DNA from: Promerops cafer | Lineage: Eukaryota; Chordata; Aves; Passeriformes; Nectariniidae | Direction of reading: 5' to 3' | DNA: 64,000 nucleotides | Assembly: GCA_013398275.1 (NCBI GenBank) | Contig: VZSE01015608.1 | Location: 434,001 to 498,000, forward strand | Shown here: positions 26,618 through 40,288 of the stretch, in pieces | How the letters are laid out: each line of letters starts with the position of its first letter | Numbering within the stretch: position 1 is the stretch's first letter | Made by a program: the position numbers and the translations under genes | The notes under the pieces: generated by a model | What the model saw: only the letters and a program-made list of their open reading frames with translations | What the model was told of the DNA's origin: nothing | The model's database searches: none

Positions 26618-29348
26618 CTGTATAACAGAGAGAAAAGTCACTGCTGTGCATTTAACCTACAAAAGGAGCTCTGGAAAATAAACATTTCAAATTATATCAA
26701 TTTTATTTTACTGTGTCTTTACATGACCATTAAGCCCCTCCATATCTATTAGCCAGCTCAGGCTGCACACATCCTCACAAACCCTATGGCAAAACTATTT
26801 ACCTGAAAATTTTAGAATGAGCCTGAGTTAGAAATGTGAGCAAGAAATACATATTTTGGTCTAATGACCTCTCTGAAAACAATATCCTAAGCAACTGTGA
26901 CGAGAACTCTGTAAAGCTAAAAGACCTGATATTCACTACAAAGCCAGTAGCTGGGGATGTTCCGTGCAAATGCTGAAAATTAGATGAAATTTAAGGTTCA
27001 TCCCAGCTAAACATTCTTCTAGATAGAAAAAAATTGGATGTAGATTAAGACAATATTTTTAATAATTATTAACAAAGTCAACTCATTTGATATGGTAGAA
27101 AAAAAATGAAACTCGAGACATACAAGGATTTAGTCAACTGTATCCCCCTCAGCTAATATTCTTGAATATAAGTGTGACTGACCAGGACAGAATCTGGTGT
27201 GTTAACTATTTATCGGTATGAAAATTTAATTCTACATTTGAAACGGTAACTTTGGGTTTTTTACACAATATGTAATTAAATGCAACTCGCCATCAGACAG
27301 TATTACAGAAGAAACAAATACTGTGGATCAAGAAAGAAATCAGACAAACCAATAGGAGAAAAAGTATAGCAAAGATTATTAAATTCACAGTGATGCAAAT
27401 TTTCTCTCGGGAAATGTTTCAGTCATATTCTGCTGGATGACGGAAGGGTTTGTCAAAGGAAATTACACCACGTGCTTGTCTATTTTAACACTCCTTCTAA
27501 ATATTTGTATTTTACCATCATCATCAGGATATTGAGATAAAGGTCCTGACCCAGTAGATAAATTAGGTTCTTACATGATCAATTTTTTTTCTAGCAATAC
27601 ATGAAAGAAAGAGAGAAAAACCTGTGAAAGCTAAAGCAGCATTAATTTCCCAAAGAACAATGACCACGACACCAGAGCAGACACCCTATTCTAAGAGGAA
27701 GACCACGTTTTCATGTTTTGACAGGTAGAACAAAGAGAATATATTTTACAGTGTTTTGGTACACCTTTAAAAAACTTCCCAGAATGAGACCCATAGGAGG
27801 AGGCATGCTCTCTTGACTTGAGAATCACTCAAGAACACCAAGCCTGCTCTGGCTCTGAATGTAGTCCACAATTCAGATCAAGAACAGCTCCCCGGAAGAG
27901 CATGGTGGCACTGTTCTCTTTATAATAAAAATGAAAACAAATAGTATCATATTGATAACAATAAATAGAATATTAAAAATTAATAGACAGGCAACTCCCC
28001 CTAATCTTTCTGGCTTAACAAATGGTTCCTTACTTTAACGGTTACTTTTCACAAGTGAGCAAAGCAAAAGTTAGTTCTTTGGTGGGGAGGTATAAACCTC
28101 TTCTGTGATCTAGAGACAATTTGCACTACCAACTTAAACAGAGTTGACGGAAAAAATGCTGCTACTCAAGGCAGTGTGTAAAGCAAGTACGCCCTGCAAA
28201 TACTTTAATATCACTTTTGAAGACAATTTAAAAATGATCTAACTTCAGTCTCAGGGGATAGCTTAAAGTACTTCCATTTAGACTATTTTTGTGTACTTAC
28301 AGATGTGTAACAAGAAAAATGCTCATTGACTCCCTTAGTTTTGTAATTATGTGGCCTCCCAACCCTACCCATGAAGGGATGCATACAAAAAATTTAATCT
28401 CGTACTATCAAAGACTTATTTTAGAATTCCCCAGGAGACAAAACAGACTCCTGTGTAAAAATGTTCCCATGGGGTAAAAAAAGGCAAAGCAGAATGTTAT
28501 GTTTCTCATAAGCAGAATTTTTTTGAATTGGGTACCCCTAAGCCCAGTAGAACTCTCCAATATGAAACCAAGTTTCCTGTGGCATACATGAGTTCATTTC
28601 TCCTAGGTCTCAACATTACAAATACTTGGGAAAACAACAGCAAGTATTCCTACAAATCAGCCATAAGGATTATTTTTGGATTCCTGCATCAGTTACTACT
28701 ATCAAATAAACTGATTAGTTCTTTTGAGTTCTCTTCACTGAGACCCAAAAGCTAGGGTGAATTTTGCCAAAATTGTATATATATGCAACAACAATCCAAT
28801 ATCTTTTCCTTTTATAAATGAAAAAAAAAGTAAACAAATGAAAATACCTTAACATTTTACATTTACATTGGACAGATCACTGAGAGACTAACTGCACTCC
28901 ATCCATTGCCACTGCTTTGGTGAAAAAAGTCTAAAGAGCTTCAAAACTCCAGTTTGGGCTGACCAGCTGCATTACAGGCTAATGAGCCTGTTACATACAG
29001 TAGGAAAAGCAAATGTCACTTTAGAGGAATTTGTTCTCTTTTCCTTTGTTAAACATGTTTTTATTTGACCCAATTGTCTGTGAAGTTGTAAGAGATCTCT
29101 AATTTATCTGGCCAGCTGATTATGGTGTCCCACTCTTACTCAATGTTTTGTACCTTGTTGCTACTAGTCTAGTATTTTCTTTGCATATTTGCAAAATTGG
29201 CATGATTTTCATTGTATGACATGTAAATCCCAAGACCATTCAGACAAAAACAAATCCTCTGTGGAGCCAGTGGAACTTCTGATAACTGATTGAAGTGAGA
29301 GCAGTGGAGTTTCAACACTATTTTATTCAAACAGTATTTTCTAATATC

Positions 29349-29522
29349 GAATCATAGAATCACAGATTGGTTTGGGCTGGAAGGGATCATAAAGATCATC
29401 TAGTCCCAGCCCCCCTGCCATGGGTAGGGACACCCTCCACTAGACCACGCTACTCAAAACTCCATCCAGCTTTGCCTTGAACACTTCCAGGGATGGGGCT
29501 GCCACAACCTCTCTTGGCATTA
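29349..29522 (-). mobile_element. CR1 LINE 3' end (minus strand) in PANX2 intron 1
   Basis: It begins with the reverse complement of the CR1 terminal repeat (AATCATAGAATCACAG), followed by GGCTGGAAGGGATCATAAAG and CCACTAGACCACGCTACTC and then CTTCCAGGGATGGGGCTGCC. It is a well-preserved, 5'-truncated tail. Confidence 0.92.
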
Positions 29523-32500
29523 TCTTTGAGCTGTGTTTACTGTCAGAGAATGCCATAAATTTTGGTAAAGTTATTCCACAGGGATATTTAGCTTAACCCT
29601 CTCATCACAGAACTTGACTCACAAAGTGTCGCATCAGACTTGGAAGCTCATTCCTCTGAAAAATGGTCCAGACAATGGAGAAGAGAGGAATTCCTTTCTG
29701 AAGTGATTCAAAGCAAAAGACTCATTTAGCTGTTGCCTGGACAAAGAACTTGTCTCTCTTCATTGACAAGAGGCTGCCAAGCAGGATCCCCACCAGGTTT
29801 TGAGTTAGCTTTTGTGAATGTTACTTAGACAATGGCAGCATTCAACCTGGAATCATTTAATAAACACCCTGAAGGCGTTTGATCCAGGTATAGTAGGGTA
29901 TGGGACTGTTTCTTCTCTACTGCAGCCTGTGTCCATCATTAATTAATGAAAAAGAAAAGCACTATGTCAATAAATAATCCTGTTATGAAAGTTGGCAATG
30001 ACGTATAGCTGGATCTTAACATGCAGATCTGATGAGGACAGCACAGGAATAAGTTGTTCTCACACATATAACTCACTCAGCTGTGAGACCCCTGCTTAAT
30101 GCAGTTTCAAGAAGACACAGCAGATTTTTTTTTTTTTGGTTTGGTTTTACAATGTTCTCATGTTAGGTAAGCAGCATTAAAAAAAGGTTGCAATGGTGTT
30201 AAAATCATAGCTCTGATGTTGGATCATGCAATATAAAAAATGTATTTGCTTTTAACTTTATATTCATAAATACAGAAAGTTTCTACTGATACTCTTCTTT
30301 CACCCTGAAAATTCTTAAGCAGTTTATGAAGGTCCTTTTTCATATAACCATTCCAGCCACCATGAAACACAGCTTTTTCCTGAGATGCCCCAGTTTAACT
30401 GCATCTTACTAATGAAGTAAAACGTTGTAAAGAAAATTTTTTAAAAGCTAAGGGAGCATTATTATGGCTGAGTGGATTGTTCATCCTCTCAATGTTGTTT
30501 AGCCTAAAGCCCATAAAAACAATCTGTCTCTCTGCTCCTTGAAAGATCTATTCCTAATAATTACTACGTTGAAAATAAAAAAGTATTTGATGGTAATATG
30601 TGATTTTTTTCTTAAGCCTAAACATGCACGCTAAGAAGCTTTGTTTCCCTTTTTTCAATATGTCAGATGTTTTTCAAAATTGTACATAAATACATTTTTT
30701 CCTGCTCACTACGCACCTAAGTAGCTTCTAGAAATCTGCAGAACTATCCTCTAGGATAAGGTGTGAGAGAGATCTGACTGCATTTTTCAGACATGCAATC
30801 AAGATGAAGCAACACAGAATTACTTAGTTGTGTAATATAACTGATTGTGTTATGCCACTTGAGAAATTAAAATCCCTTGACAGCTAAGTTTTTTCACATG
30901 CTCCATTCTGCAACATCTCACCCCATCCCATCATTTTAAGTATTACTGAAATGGAGAGAAGTGCCTTGTGGGAGGTGCTGTGATACAGAAGTCATACCTC
31001 AGGGCAATGAAAGTGCATGGCTGCAGAAGACACTCAGGGTAGGCAGAGGGATAAAGGAAGGGGCTATGCTCAAAAAAACTCTTCAGAAAGAATCCAAACA
31101 GTCAGTATGGAAAGGAGTGAAGTCAAAGTACTGAAGCTAGGAGCTGTCAAGTCTGCTGCTTTTAGAAAAGGCTTGGAGAAATGCTTGTGGGCTTCCTGCA
31201 GGCACATGCTCCCACTCCGACCGCTCCCAATCCAAGGTCAGCCACCTCCTTTCAGTGGTTCCCCAACCTCCGTATACTTTAATGTACATTCAACCATCCT
31301 CTTTGAGACGCCCTGAATTAAACACCATTTTTCAGGCTGCAAGTGCTAGGCATGAAAATATGTTAGAAAAATAAATCTCCTGCTAAATTTCAAACTGGAG
31401 TTATAATACTCCAGGTTCTGGATTCCTCAGGAAAGGGGATGGAATGCTGAGGTTTGGGATTGGTTGGAACTCTTGTAAAACTTCCCACTACAGAAATGAA
31501 TCTCAGATGTGGAAATGGACTTACCAGTGGAAAAATCGGATGACTGCTGTTTCTAGACCATTTCCAGAAATTATACCCCAATGCAAAATGATAAAAATGC
31601 TGAGTCCCACATGTCACTCAAAGCAGAGTCAGGAATGATTTCAGACCAGTTTGACTAAGGCTTTGTCAGTCTGAAAACCTCCAAAGACAGAGGCTACTCA
31701 ACCTGCATGCTGCTCAGTCAGGGACCATGCTTGATGGTTCTCAAAGTGAATTTTCATCTTCTTTAGGTCATGTCCAGCAAGAATGGCTGATCCATGCAGC
31801 AGTAATATTTTTCATTTTTGAGAAATGGCCGTTTCAAAAAATGAATGCAATGGCCAGTTGCATTAGGAACACATCCAGTAAAATACAGCTAGAAGGCTAC
31901 CACAGAGATACAGGTGGCTAGAGCTCAGGCCTCAGTACTGCATCTCAATTGAAGGAAGAGGTGCCAGAAGCACAGTTCACCAAGGAAGCTGTGGGGGGGT
32001 GTGTGTGCATGTGCATACACGTGTGCATTTGCCCATCCATAACAAGAAACACTTTGCAAGAAATGTGGCCTAAAATGACACTGCCAAGAAGATATGGTGA
32101 AACTGTAGATACGCATCACTCTCCACTGTCTATTCACAGTTAAGATTTTACAAGTCTTCCTGGGAAAGCAAGTGAATTGCATCTAACACATTCACCACTT
32201 AAAAATAAAGGTAACAGTGACAATCTCTTAGCATTCAATGCTGTAAAAAGTCAGACCTGCTCCTGAAAAGACTTGAGCAAATGCATGCATTGGGCATTTC
32301 CCTTAAGTCAATGTGATTACTCACAGTGCACAAAATCTGGCATATGCATCTCTCTTTGAAGAACTGATGCTGTAGTTATAAAGCTTCTAAAATATTATTA
32401 TGAGCAAAAGTTATTTAAGTAAATGTGGACAACACATTTAGAGTGCTTTGGCAGGCATTACAAAAAACCAGAAAATATTAATAATAAACAGTATATGTTC

Positions 32501-35500
32501 CTACATAACAGGGCAAATTATTTTTCATACCTACTGCATTCCCAGTGGAATAAAGTATATTTGCCAAAATATTAACCATGATAACAAATTGTATATGCTT
32601 CCTGTGACCTCCAGCTTTTAGAATTTACTCTAGAAAAAGAAATCACACCTCATTAATCTTCCCACTGAAATGCATTACTTAGCATTCCAATGCAATAATT
32701 GAGTAAAGCAGAAACAGTAAAATTTTCCAACAGTAGACAGAAAAACCAAAACAGTTCTGAGAAAATATAATACAAAAATGTAAAAAAATATGAAAATTCT
32801 TGTGCTTGCTACACCAAGGCGAAGGTAAGTATGTCTCTTGTGTGAAGATTTCTTAAAGGATCTAGTAAACATTCAGCCTGACTGCCACTACCCCACACAG
32901 GGTGCAGGCAGCAGAACTGGTGATTAGGTGCTGCTGAACAGGCTGGATCTCCCTGCCTCTGGACAAGTGCCTAAACACTCTTACTGGAGACCCAAGCTAA
33001 GTATCAGGTAAGTATATTGATAACTACATTTATTGAGTTAAATATACTACAGACTCACCCTAGCCTAGTGCCTCCTAGCAACTGGCATTCTGCCCTCTTG
33101 AAGAGAGCTGCTAAATCATCCTCATACCTGTGCCCAACCTGCCTCTGAAGTTAAGCTGGCAATCCACTCAAGATCTCTGAAGCACTCCTTGTGCAGTCCT
33201 CTCCACTTGTCTCCAAGGAGAAATTCAACATTCAGATAGAATCTCTGAATCTCCCTGACCATCACTTCCCAGTACACACATTTCTAATAGACAAAATAAA
33301 TTAGAAATTCCCTGAATTCAGCAATAAATGCCAGTATTTAACAAGGATATTCCTTATCATACTGCTTTGTGGCACACACACATGTAAGCAATCTGACATA
33401 CATGCCTCATTCATCTTGGGTACTAAAAGGATTGCACAAGAAAGCAGGTAGCAAACTGTTTATTTTTAGAAACAGAAATAATTTATTTAGTACTTTTTCA
33501 GCAATTTTTAAATGGAAAAGAAGAAATGTCCTGGATCCTCTTCTCTCTGGAAAAAATGAATAAAGAACATTTATGTTACTGAGGTTGAAAATGTAGTCTA
33601 AGAAAATAAAATATTATCTAAACAATATACATGTCTTCCATCCCAGTTACACAGTCCACAAGGAATATGTAACTCTGCTTTGAATGATTTTAACAAATGC
33701 TAGCTTATACCCAAATTAACTGTCAGGAAAAGGAAAAGCTGGCTTAATTTAACTAGTTTATTTCACCTAGTTTATTTAAAGGATATTTAGAGGTTAGAAA
33801 TTAGTACAGCGTAAGGATGGATCCCTGAAATTAATTTTGTGTATCATACAGTCCTATTTAACTCACTGAGTTTACTCATATGAATGAGAAAACATCTATC
33901 AAACTAAACATTTACTTAGCAAGCTAATTATTAAGAATTACTAGTTTTACTGAAATAAAAAGACAATACTTTTACCTTTCTTAGGGAACATTCTTTCCAA
34001 TCTGAATACGGGTTCCATGCCCATGAAGTCTTCCTAAGGTACAAATTTCTCCATGATCAGCAAGGTAAGGTAAGCCTTTTTTGCCCAATCTCTGAAACCA
34101 CTTGTCCTGTTTAAGAAAAAAATCTTGAAAAGAAAGTCCCTAAAAAAATGAGATAGGAAACCACTGCTGCTATTAGGTTTTATTGGTCTATACTCTGTAA
34201 GGATCAGTCATAATGAGTGAGAAATAGATAAGCAATTTCAAAGATTGATAGGTAATAAGTCACCCACAAGGGTAACTGAAGTGCAAGGGTAGCAGCAGGT
34301 CTCCCTGTATTTCCAATTTGGGTATTTTTGCCTTGCAGGACTGCTGCTTGAACTGCATATATTTTGGATCTGTAGAACCAATGAATTAACAATGCACTTT
34401 CCTAGTGTATATATAAATTTACAGAACCATATTCCCTGTAAGTAATAGACACTGGCTCTTCTAAAAGTAGCTGGTGTGCTCACCCTTACCAGCAATCTGA
34501 GGCTTAAGGCTTTGTACACCTGCCCAGGTTAGCTGGGAAAAAAAGACACCTACTCCTGCTTGTCTGGCATGTTGGAAATAGCAACTTATGAGGAAGGTGC
34601 AGAAACACTTAGATGAAATCCCTTAGGCTGCTCCTATAGAGGAATGTGTTCTCAATAATGAGCTGCCATCTACCATGTGGTGGCCATGCAGCACGGTGGT
34701 AAAGTCACTGAAGAGAGAGCTTATTTATAGTGACTGGACTATTGATGCCAAGATTTGAGGGAAGGTTAGATCTGAATTTAAAGGAATGCATTCATCTAAA
34801 TATAATTAACAAAATTCAGTCATGCAGTCAGTCCTACAAAAGACATCTGAATAACATTTACTTCTAAATTTAGTGCTTACATGAGGAAGTGAGGGAATTT
34901 CAGTGATGTACAGATCTTCTGCATAGGAGAAGTAGTAAGGTGTGAAAATAATATTTTAATGTTTTGCAGAGGTCAAAAATTGCCTGCTAGAGGTGGAACC
35001 CCAAAGCAACTACATAAACTCAGACAGAATGAAAGTGTGGACTACAGTAATACCTGAAGTAAACTGCAAGAATAAATGCTGAAATGAAATGAGTCATGAA
35101 AATCCCGTGAAACCAGTGATACATGAGCAACGGTGGCTTCTTAAATCAAGGGTCAAGTACAAAATACAACCACAGGAAGCAACAGGAAACAGCATGTTCA
35201 TTCTATTGCATTATTATTATTATTTGATGACTAAAAATTAAGAAGATGGCTTGTATTAAGTACCTCTTGGCACAAACACAGCACTGGAGAAGTTCATATT
35301 GAAAAAGAAGAAAAAGACCAACAGTTAGCTCATTAGGTAATAACATTATCTTAATCACATAGTATTTAGAGGGCAGAGATGGCTGGTCTACTGCTTTTGG
35401 AAAACTGGTTCCTCCATGTGTAGAGAAATTGGGTTTTGTGAAGTATCAGAACTGTTTTGATTCATCACAGAAGAGACAGAAGAATCCGCCACCCGAAACT

Positions 35501-38500
35501 TCCAAGGGCTCTGCCAGTTCCAGTGTGGAGGTCTCCTGACCTCCTGAAGAAAACATGGATCTCACAGAAGATAAGGTACCTCAACCTCAAAATGTGAAAT
35601 AATTACTTCATCATAAAGCTAAAATGCTCCAGAAATAGTTACTGAGCTCTGAGCTGCAAAAACACACCACACATCTCAGCACCTGGCTGCAGCCCTACCC
35701 TATGAACTTTGAGTCTGCATGATGGGCTTGGTGCCACTAAAGAAAAGCAAACACATCCCCAAAGCTTGCCATCATAGTGAACAGCTGCACTTCCCCATTC
35801 AAGTGCAAGAGTATAATACATGCCTGGGACAAAATCCCCAATGATGTAAATATGTGTCCCGATTTCAAAGTTTTTCTTAGAATAAATCCTGTATCATCTG
35901 AAAAAGAAGGAATCTACAAGAATTATGCCAGTCTACTGTAAAATTATTCAGCTTTTGTAATTAAACATATACACATACTGAGGGTGTCCATTGCAGCTAT
36001 TTTTAATACTGAGAGGACCCAAAGAACTCTGTGATGATGCAGATTCTTCCTGAAGACTTTTATAGCTGTAAGAAACCACACAAGCTGAAATTTCCTCTAC
36101 ATCATGGATGCATGATTTCTATCTAGTTTAGAGACAATAAAGAGCCTCAAATACTTCAGGGTAGCTTTGAAAAACAGTCTTGACCTTACTCTTTATTTAT
36201 GCACAAGGTTTCCTTTTGACAAAGGTGAACAAATTAAGTAGCTCTTAAACAAAAATATTTTTGACCATCTGTTCAAATCTGTTGGTTATCTGAAAGCATG
36301 CAGTAAGCTAAAATTCATCCATATTTTGGACCTCTTCCCACATATGACAGTTGAAAAAATGAAGGAGTTAATAATGCAAACAGATCATTAAAGACATAAG
36401 AAATGATGATGTTATGTGTGTTGATGAAGTCTGAGAAAAAGAATTTATGACAGAAAAAATATCTGTAGTCACTAGGAATGGAAGTGGAGTGATGTATGGC
36501 TCATGCACTTCCTCAAGAACACCATTCTATTCACCATTCACCTGTGTAACTGCAAATCTTTACATGATCAAAACTCACAGAGTCCCAGCTAGTGTGTCTT
36601 GTGCCCACCTCGAGTTTGTGTGTGTGTAAATGGCCCTTATCCTTTGGGAAAAATCCCATCAGCAATGCGAACAGCCAGCAGCCAAACTGCTGCCAGCCTC
36701 TGGGTCCTCATATCATTTTAGTCCTTTTTAAAATGCATGCTAAGAAAGCATTTCAGTGGTACTGTTACTCTCCTTAAATCCTCTTTTCTCTGCTACTATC
36801 ACCTCAGAAACAATTTCTGCACTGGTGTAATCAGTTTGTCATACAATAAATAATCTGGCTCTGTACTCTTAGCATTAACAAAGTCACTTGGGAAAATGCC
36901 ATCTTCATTTTCTTTAAGTGCAGTTGGAGAGAAAAAGTGGAAAGTAAGATCAAAAGCCATCTATTAGGTAAGTCATCTAAATAAGCATATGTAATTATCC
37001 TGACACAATTCAAAATAGAAATACAGATTAGAAAAGTGACCAGAAATACAAAATAAAACTCTATCTCATAATATAAAAATCTGACATATACTATTTCAAA
37101 CATACTGTAGGGTGAAAAGTGAAAAAGACACTGAACTCATGCATATACTGTATTACACAGTAGTGTAAGCATTGCTTATGCAAATGATTACAAATCAGAA
37201 AATAAAACATAAAACCTTGAACTGCCACTTCAGTCATTAAACACTGTTTCCTTCCATTGCTTTATTATGAAAATTTTCTAGCAGAAGGATGGTAGAGGGC
37301 TGAACTATACAACTGCTAAGAGACACAGAAATACAGTATTTTTAAGCAGCCCCTTTTGTATTTTGTAGGCACTGTTTTAAAAACCTAGCATGAAAACCAA
37401 TGCCAAAGCTTGGCTTTTGACTAAAGTATAAAAATCAACTGGATGAATGCTTAGCTCTATTTTAGTAAAGTACCAGCATTTAACAGCTTGGTTGGGAAAA
37501 GCAAACATGACTGCAATATGGAAAGAATAATTCACTGTGAATAGAAAGCATGAGGCACTGTACAAGAGGGATATGACTTAGGAACACCTTGACAACATCA
37601 GTTTGGAAACCAAAATATCTCAGTATTGTGAAGATAACAACAAAAGCAGCAATGTAATCTCCTTTGGAACCCACCACTCTCTGGTCCATTACAGAGAGTT
37701 CCCACAGACATTATTGATGGGGTTGCTTCTCAACCCAGCACAACACTGGAATACTTAAACCACTCGCTACAAACATTAAGTGATACAAAACAACTAAGCA
37801 GCACATCATGAAAGCCAAGTGTCTCTTTATCTACTGGATCATAGAACAGTGTCCTGGAAGTTCAGCAAATGTCATGAGACACTCAATACAAAAGGCTGCC
37901 ACCTGCTGCTGCTAGCACCATTGCCAGTCATGGAGGAGAGGATACAGCACTTGCTGACCCAGCAGCATCCTACTTGTGGCTGCGCTTTGTGTGTACTAAT
38001 ACCATGGCAAAACCAGGGAGAGTGAAGGATAAAAACCACATGGAACATCAAACAGACCCACTTCAAACTGGTCGTCTAATACTCCACATTCTGTGCATTT
38101 TGGAAAGGAAGCGAAAATGGAAAGGCTGATGGACTAATCTTGTTTATCTATATCCATATCCATACCACTCCAGACTGACCATGCCTTGACAAGAGATACT
38201 GAAACGTTATAACTAAACACCACTTCTGAAAACCAGCACAGACTACAGCTGGACTATGTACCTTAAATCCTTACCTTCTAAAATTTAATTAAGTTTGGTG
38301 TTTTACCATTTCTTTCACTAAATATTAACCTAAGGGTGACTTAGATTAACAAAGAAACACTTCCAATAAAAAGAATCCCCAAACCTTTCTCATAGGAAAG
38401 GGAACAATCCAGCAGGCTTCAACGCAGCAAAAATGGAAAGACAAAAGTGACAACCTACACTAACAGACATAAAATTTGCTTTACCACCAGGCAGTACCTG

Positions 38501-39734
38501 GTATAGTCACCTATTTGTACACTGGGACAGCATAGTACTATCAAACCTGAACTCTCTGTTCATACTGGTTGTATTTTACTTCTAGTTTGCACAGGAATAA
38601 CTAACTGCTAGGAAATAAAAAGCTAGGTATGAGAAAGCAAACCTCCAGAGAGTCAAATACAAGCATGGACCTCTGCAAAGCACTGCATACACATCTGCAT
38701 GAGTGCTCCAGAAGACGCCTAAGACTATATAGGGTGTGATGGGGGTTATGTCACTGTTCTGACAGAATTTCAAACACATTTGCTCTCATATTTAAATAAA
38801 AAAATTCGTTGTTATCTTTAAAGCAGTCATTTTCAAATAGAAACAGCAAACCAAAGTTCCCTTGGGAGCACCCACTGCATGCATTGTTACCTCAACAAGG
38901 ACACTGCTGTTGGAGAGGTTTCCTTTAGCCTATGCTGCCTTCTGAGAGCTCTCTGACTCCAGGAAACCAGAAAACTCATAGTTAAATACAGACTCCATCC
39001 ACTAGGTGAGAGAAAAATGCCTCAAATACCTTCTTTATTATCCTCAAGGTCATCATACATTGGCCTCTAAATAGAGGAGATGACAGTTTTATACAAAGTC
39101 CATTCATGGGTGAGTTTTAGAAAGGGAAATAATATTAATTCTTCTTTTGTGAGTGCTCATGTGGGCTTTCTTTGTGTTGGGTAGCTGAATATCGCTTCTA
39201 AATGACTTTATGATGATCTTACGCTCAGGAAAAATATGGCTCATAGATTTATTTTAATTGACTTTTTAGGGGTGTCCTTTCTGGCATCATACTGGTTTGC
39301 TTGAAAAACAAAGGAGAATTAGGAGACTCAGAAATGACTCTGTAGGAGGTTGGCTACATGACTTTCTTTCTCCTGTGAAAAAACTTTAGAAAGTGGAGGC
39401 CAGTGTAGGAATCATATCTTACTTCAGCCATCAGAGTGAACTCTTGTCCCCATTGAAATCAATGGTCAAGCTCTTATGTCTCTTTTGCAGCCTGAATTTA
39501 ACTTCCAGGAGCACATCCTAGTAGTGTGTCTTCCCTTTGCCTTCCTCCTGCAGAGAGCCCAATTTCACCCCAAATGCAGTGCCATTGAATAGTGAAGTAT
39601 GGAAACAAAACCTTATCTCCCAATATATTTTAGCTACGTTACAGATTCATTTATAGAGCAAAAGCACACCAAGGATGACAGCATCTCTTTTCACCTTGAG
39701 TCAGACTGTAAGGACACCAAGCATCCAGGGCTGC

Positions 39735-40288
39735 ACAATGTGGAGCGTGGCCAGCAGGTTGAGAGCCCTCTGCTCCCATGAGACTCCACATGCAGTACTG
39801 CACCCAGCCCTGGAACCCTCTGCACAGGAAAGATCTGCCTGAGTGAGACCAGAGGGGACCATGAAAATGATCAGAGGGATGGAGAGCTTCTATGACTGGC
39901 TGAGAGAATTGGGGTTGTTCAGCCTGGAAAAGAGAAGATTCCAGGAAGACCTTACTGAGGCCTTTCAGTACTTAAAGGAGGCTTTTCAGAAGGATGGGGA
40001 GACGTTTTAGCAGGGCCTGGATCTCGGGACAGTGGTTTCAAACTGGAAAAGGGTAGCTTTAGATTGAACACAGGGAGGAAATTCTTTACTGTGAGGGTGG
40101 GGAGGCACTGGAACAGATTGTCCAGAGAAGTTGTGGATGTCCCATCTCTTCAAGGAACTGTTCAAGGCCAGGCTGGACAGAGCTTTGAGTAGCCTGGTCT
40201 AATGGAAGGCATCCATGTCCGTGGCAGGGAGTTGGACTATATGATCTTTAAAGTACCTTCCAACCCAAACTGTTCTATGACTTTATGA
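39735..40288 (+). mobile_element. CR1 LINE 3' portion in PANX2 intron 1
   Basis: It starts in the last part of ORF2 (GCGTGGCCAGCAGGTTGAGA, then a degenerate CAGTACTGCACCCAGCCCTGG region) and runs through the 3' UTR: GGGGTTGTTCAGCCTGG, GGAGGCACTGGAACAGATTG, then CTTCCAACCCAAACTGTTCT. It ends in the degenerate octamer tail TTCTATGACTTTATGAT. It is inserted antisense to PANX2 and has no open reading frame of note. Confidence 0.93.

Noticed and set aside
26618..26651. ATG at 26651 as an independent start for the exon 2 reading frame
   Set aside because: It lies upstream of a strong splice acceptor ending at 26618, and the peptide between them has no pannexin similarity; exon 1 supplies the true N-terminus and first membrane span.
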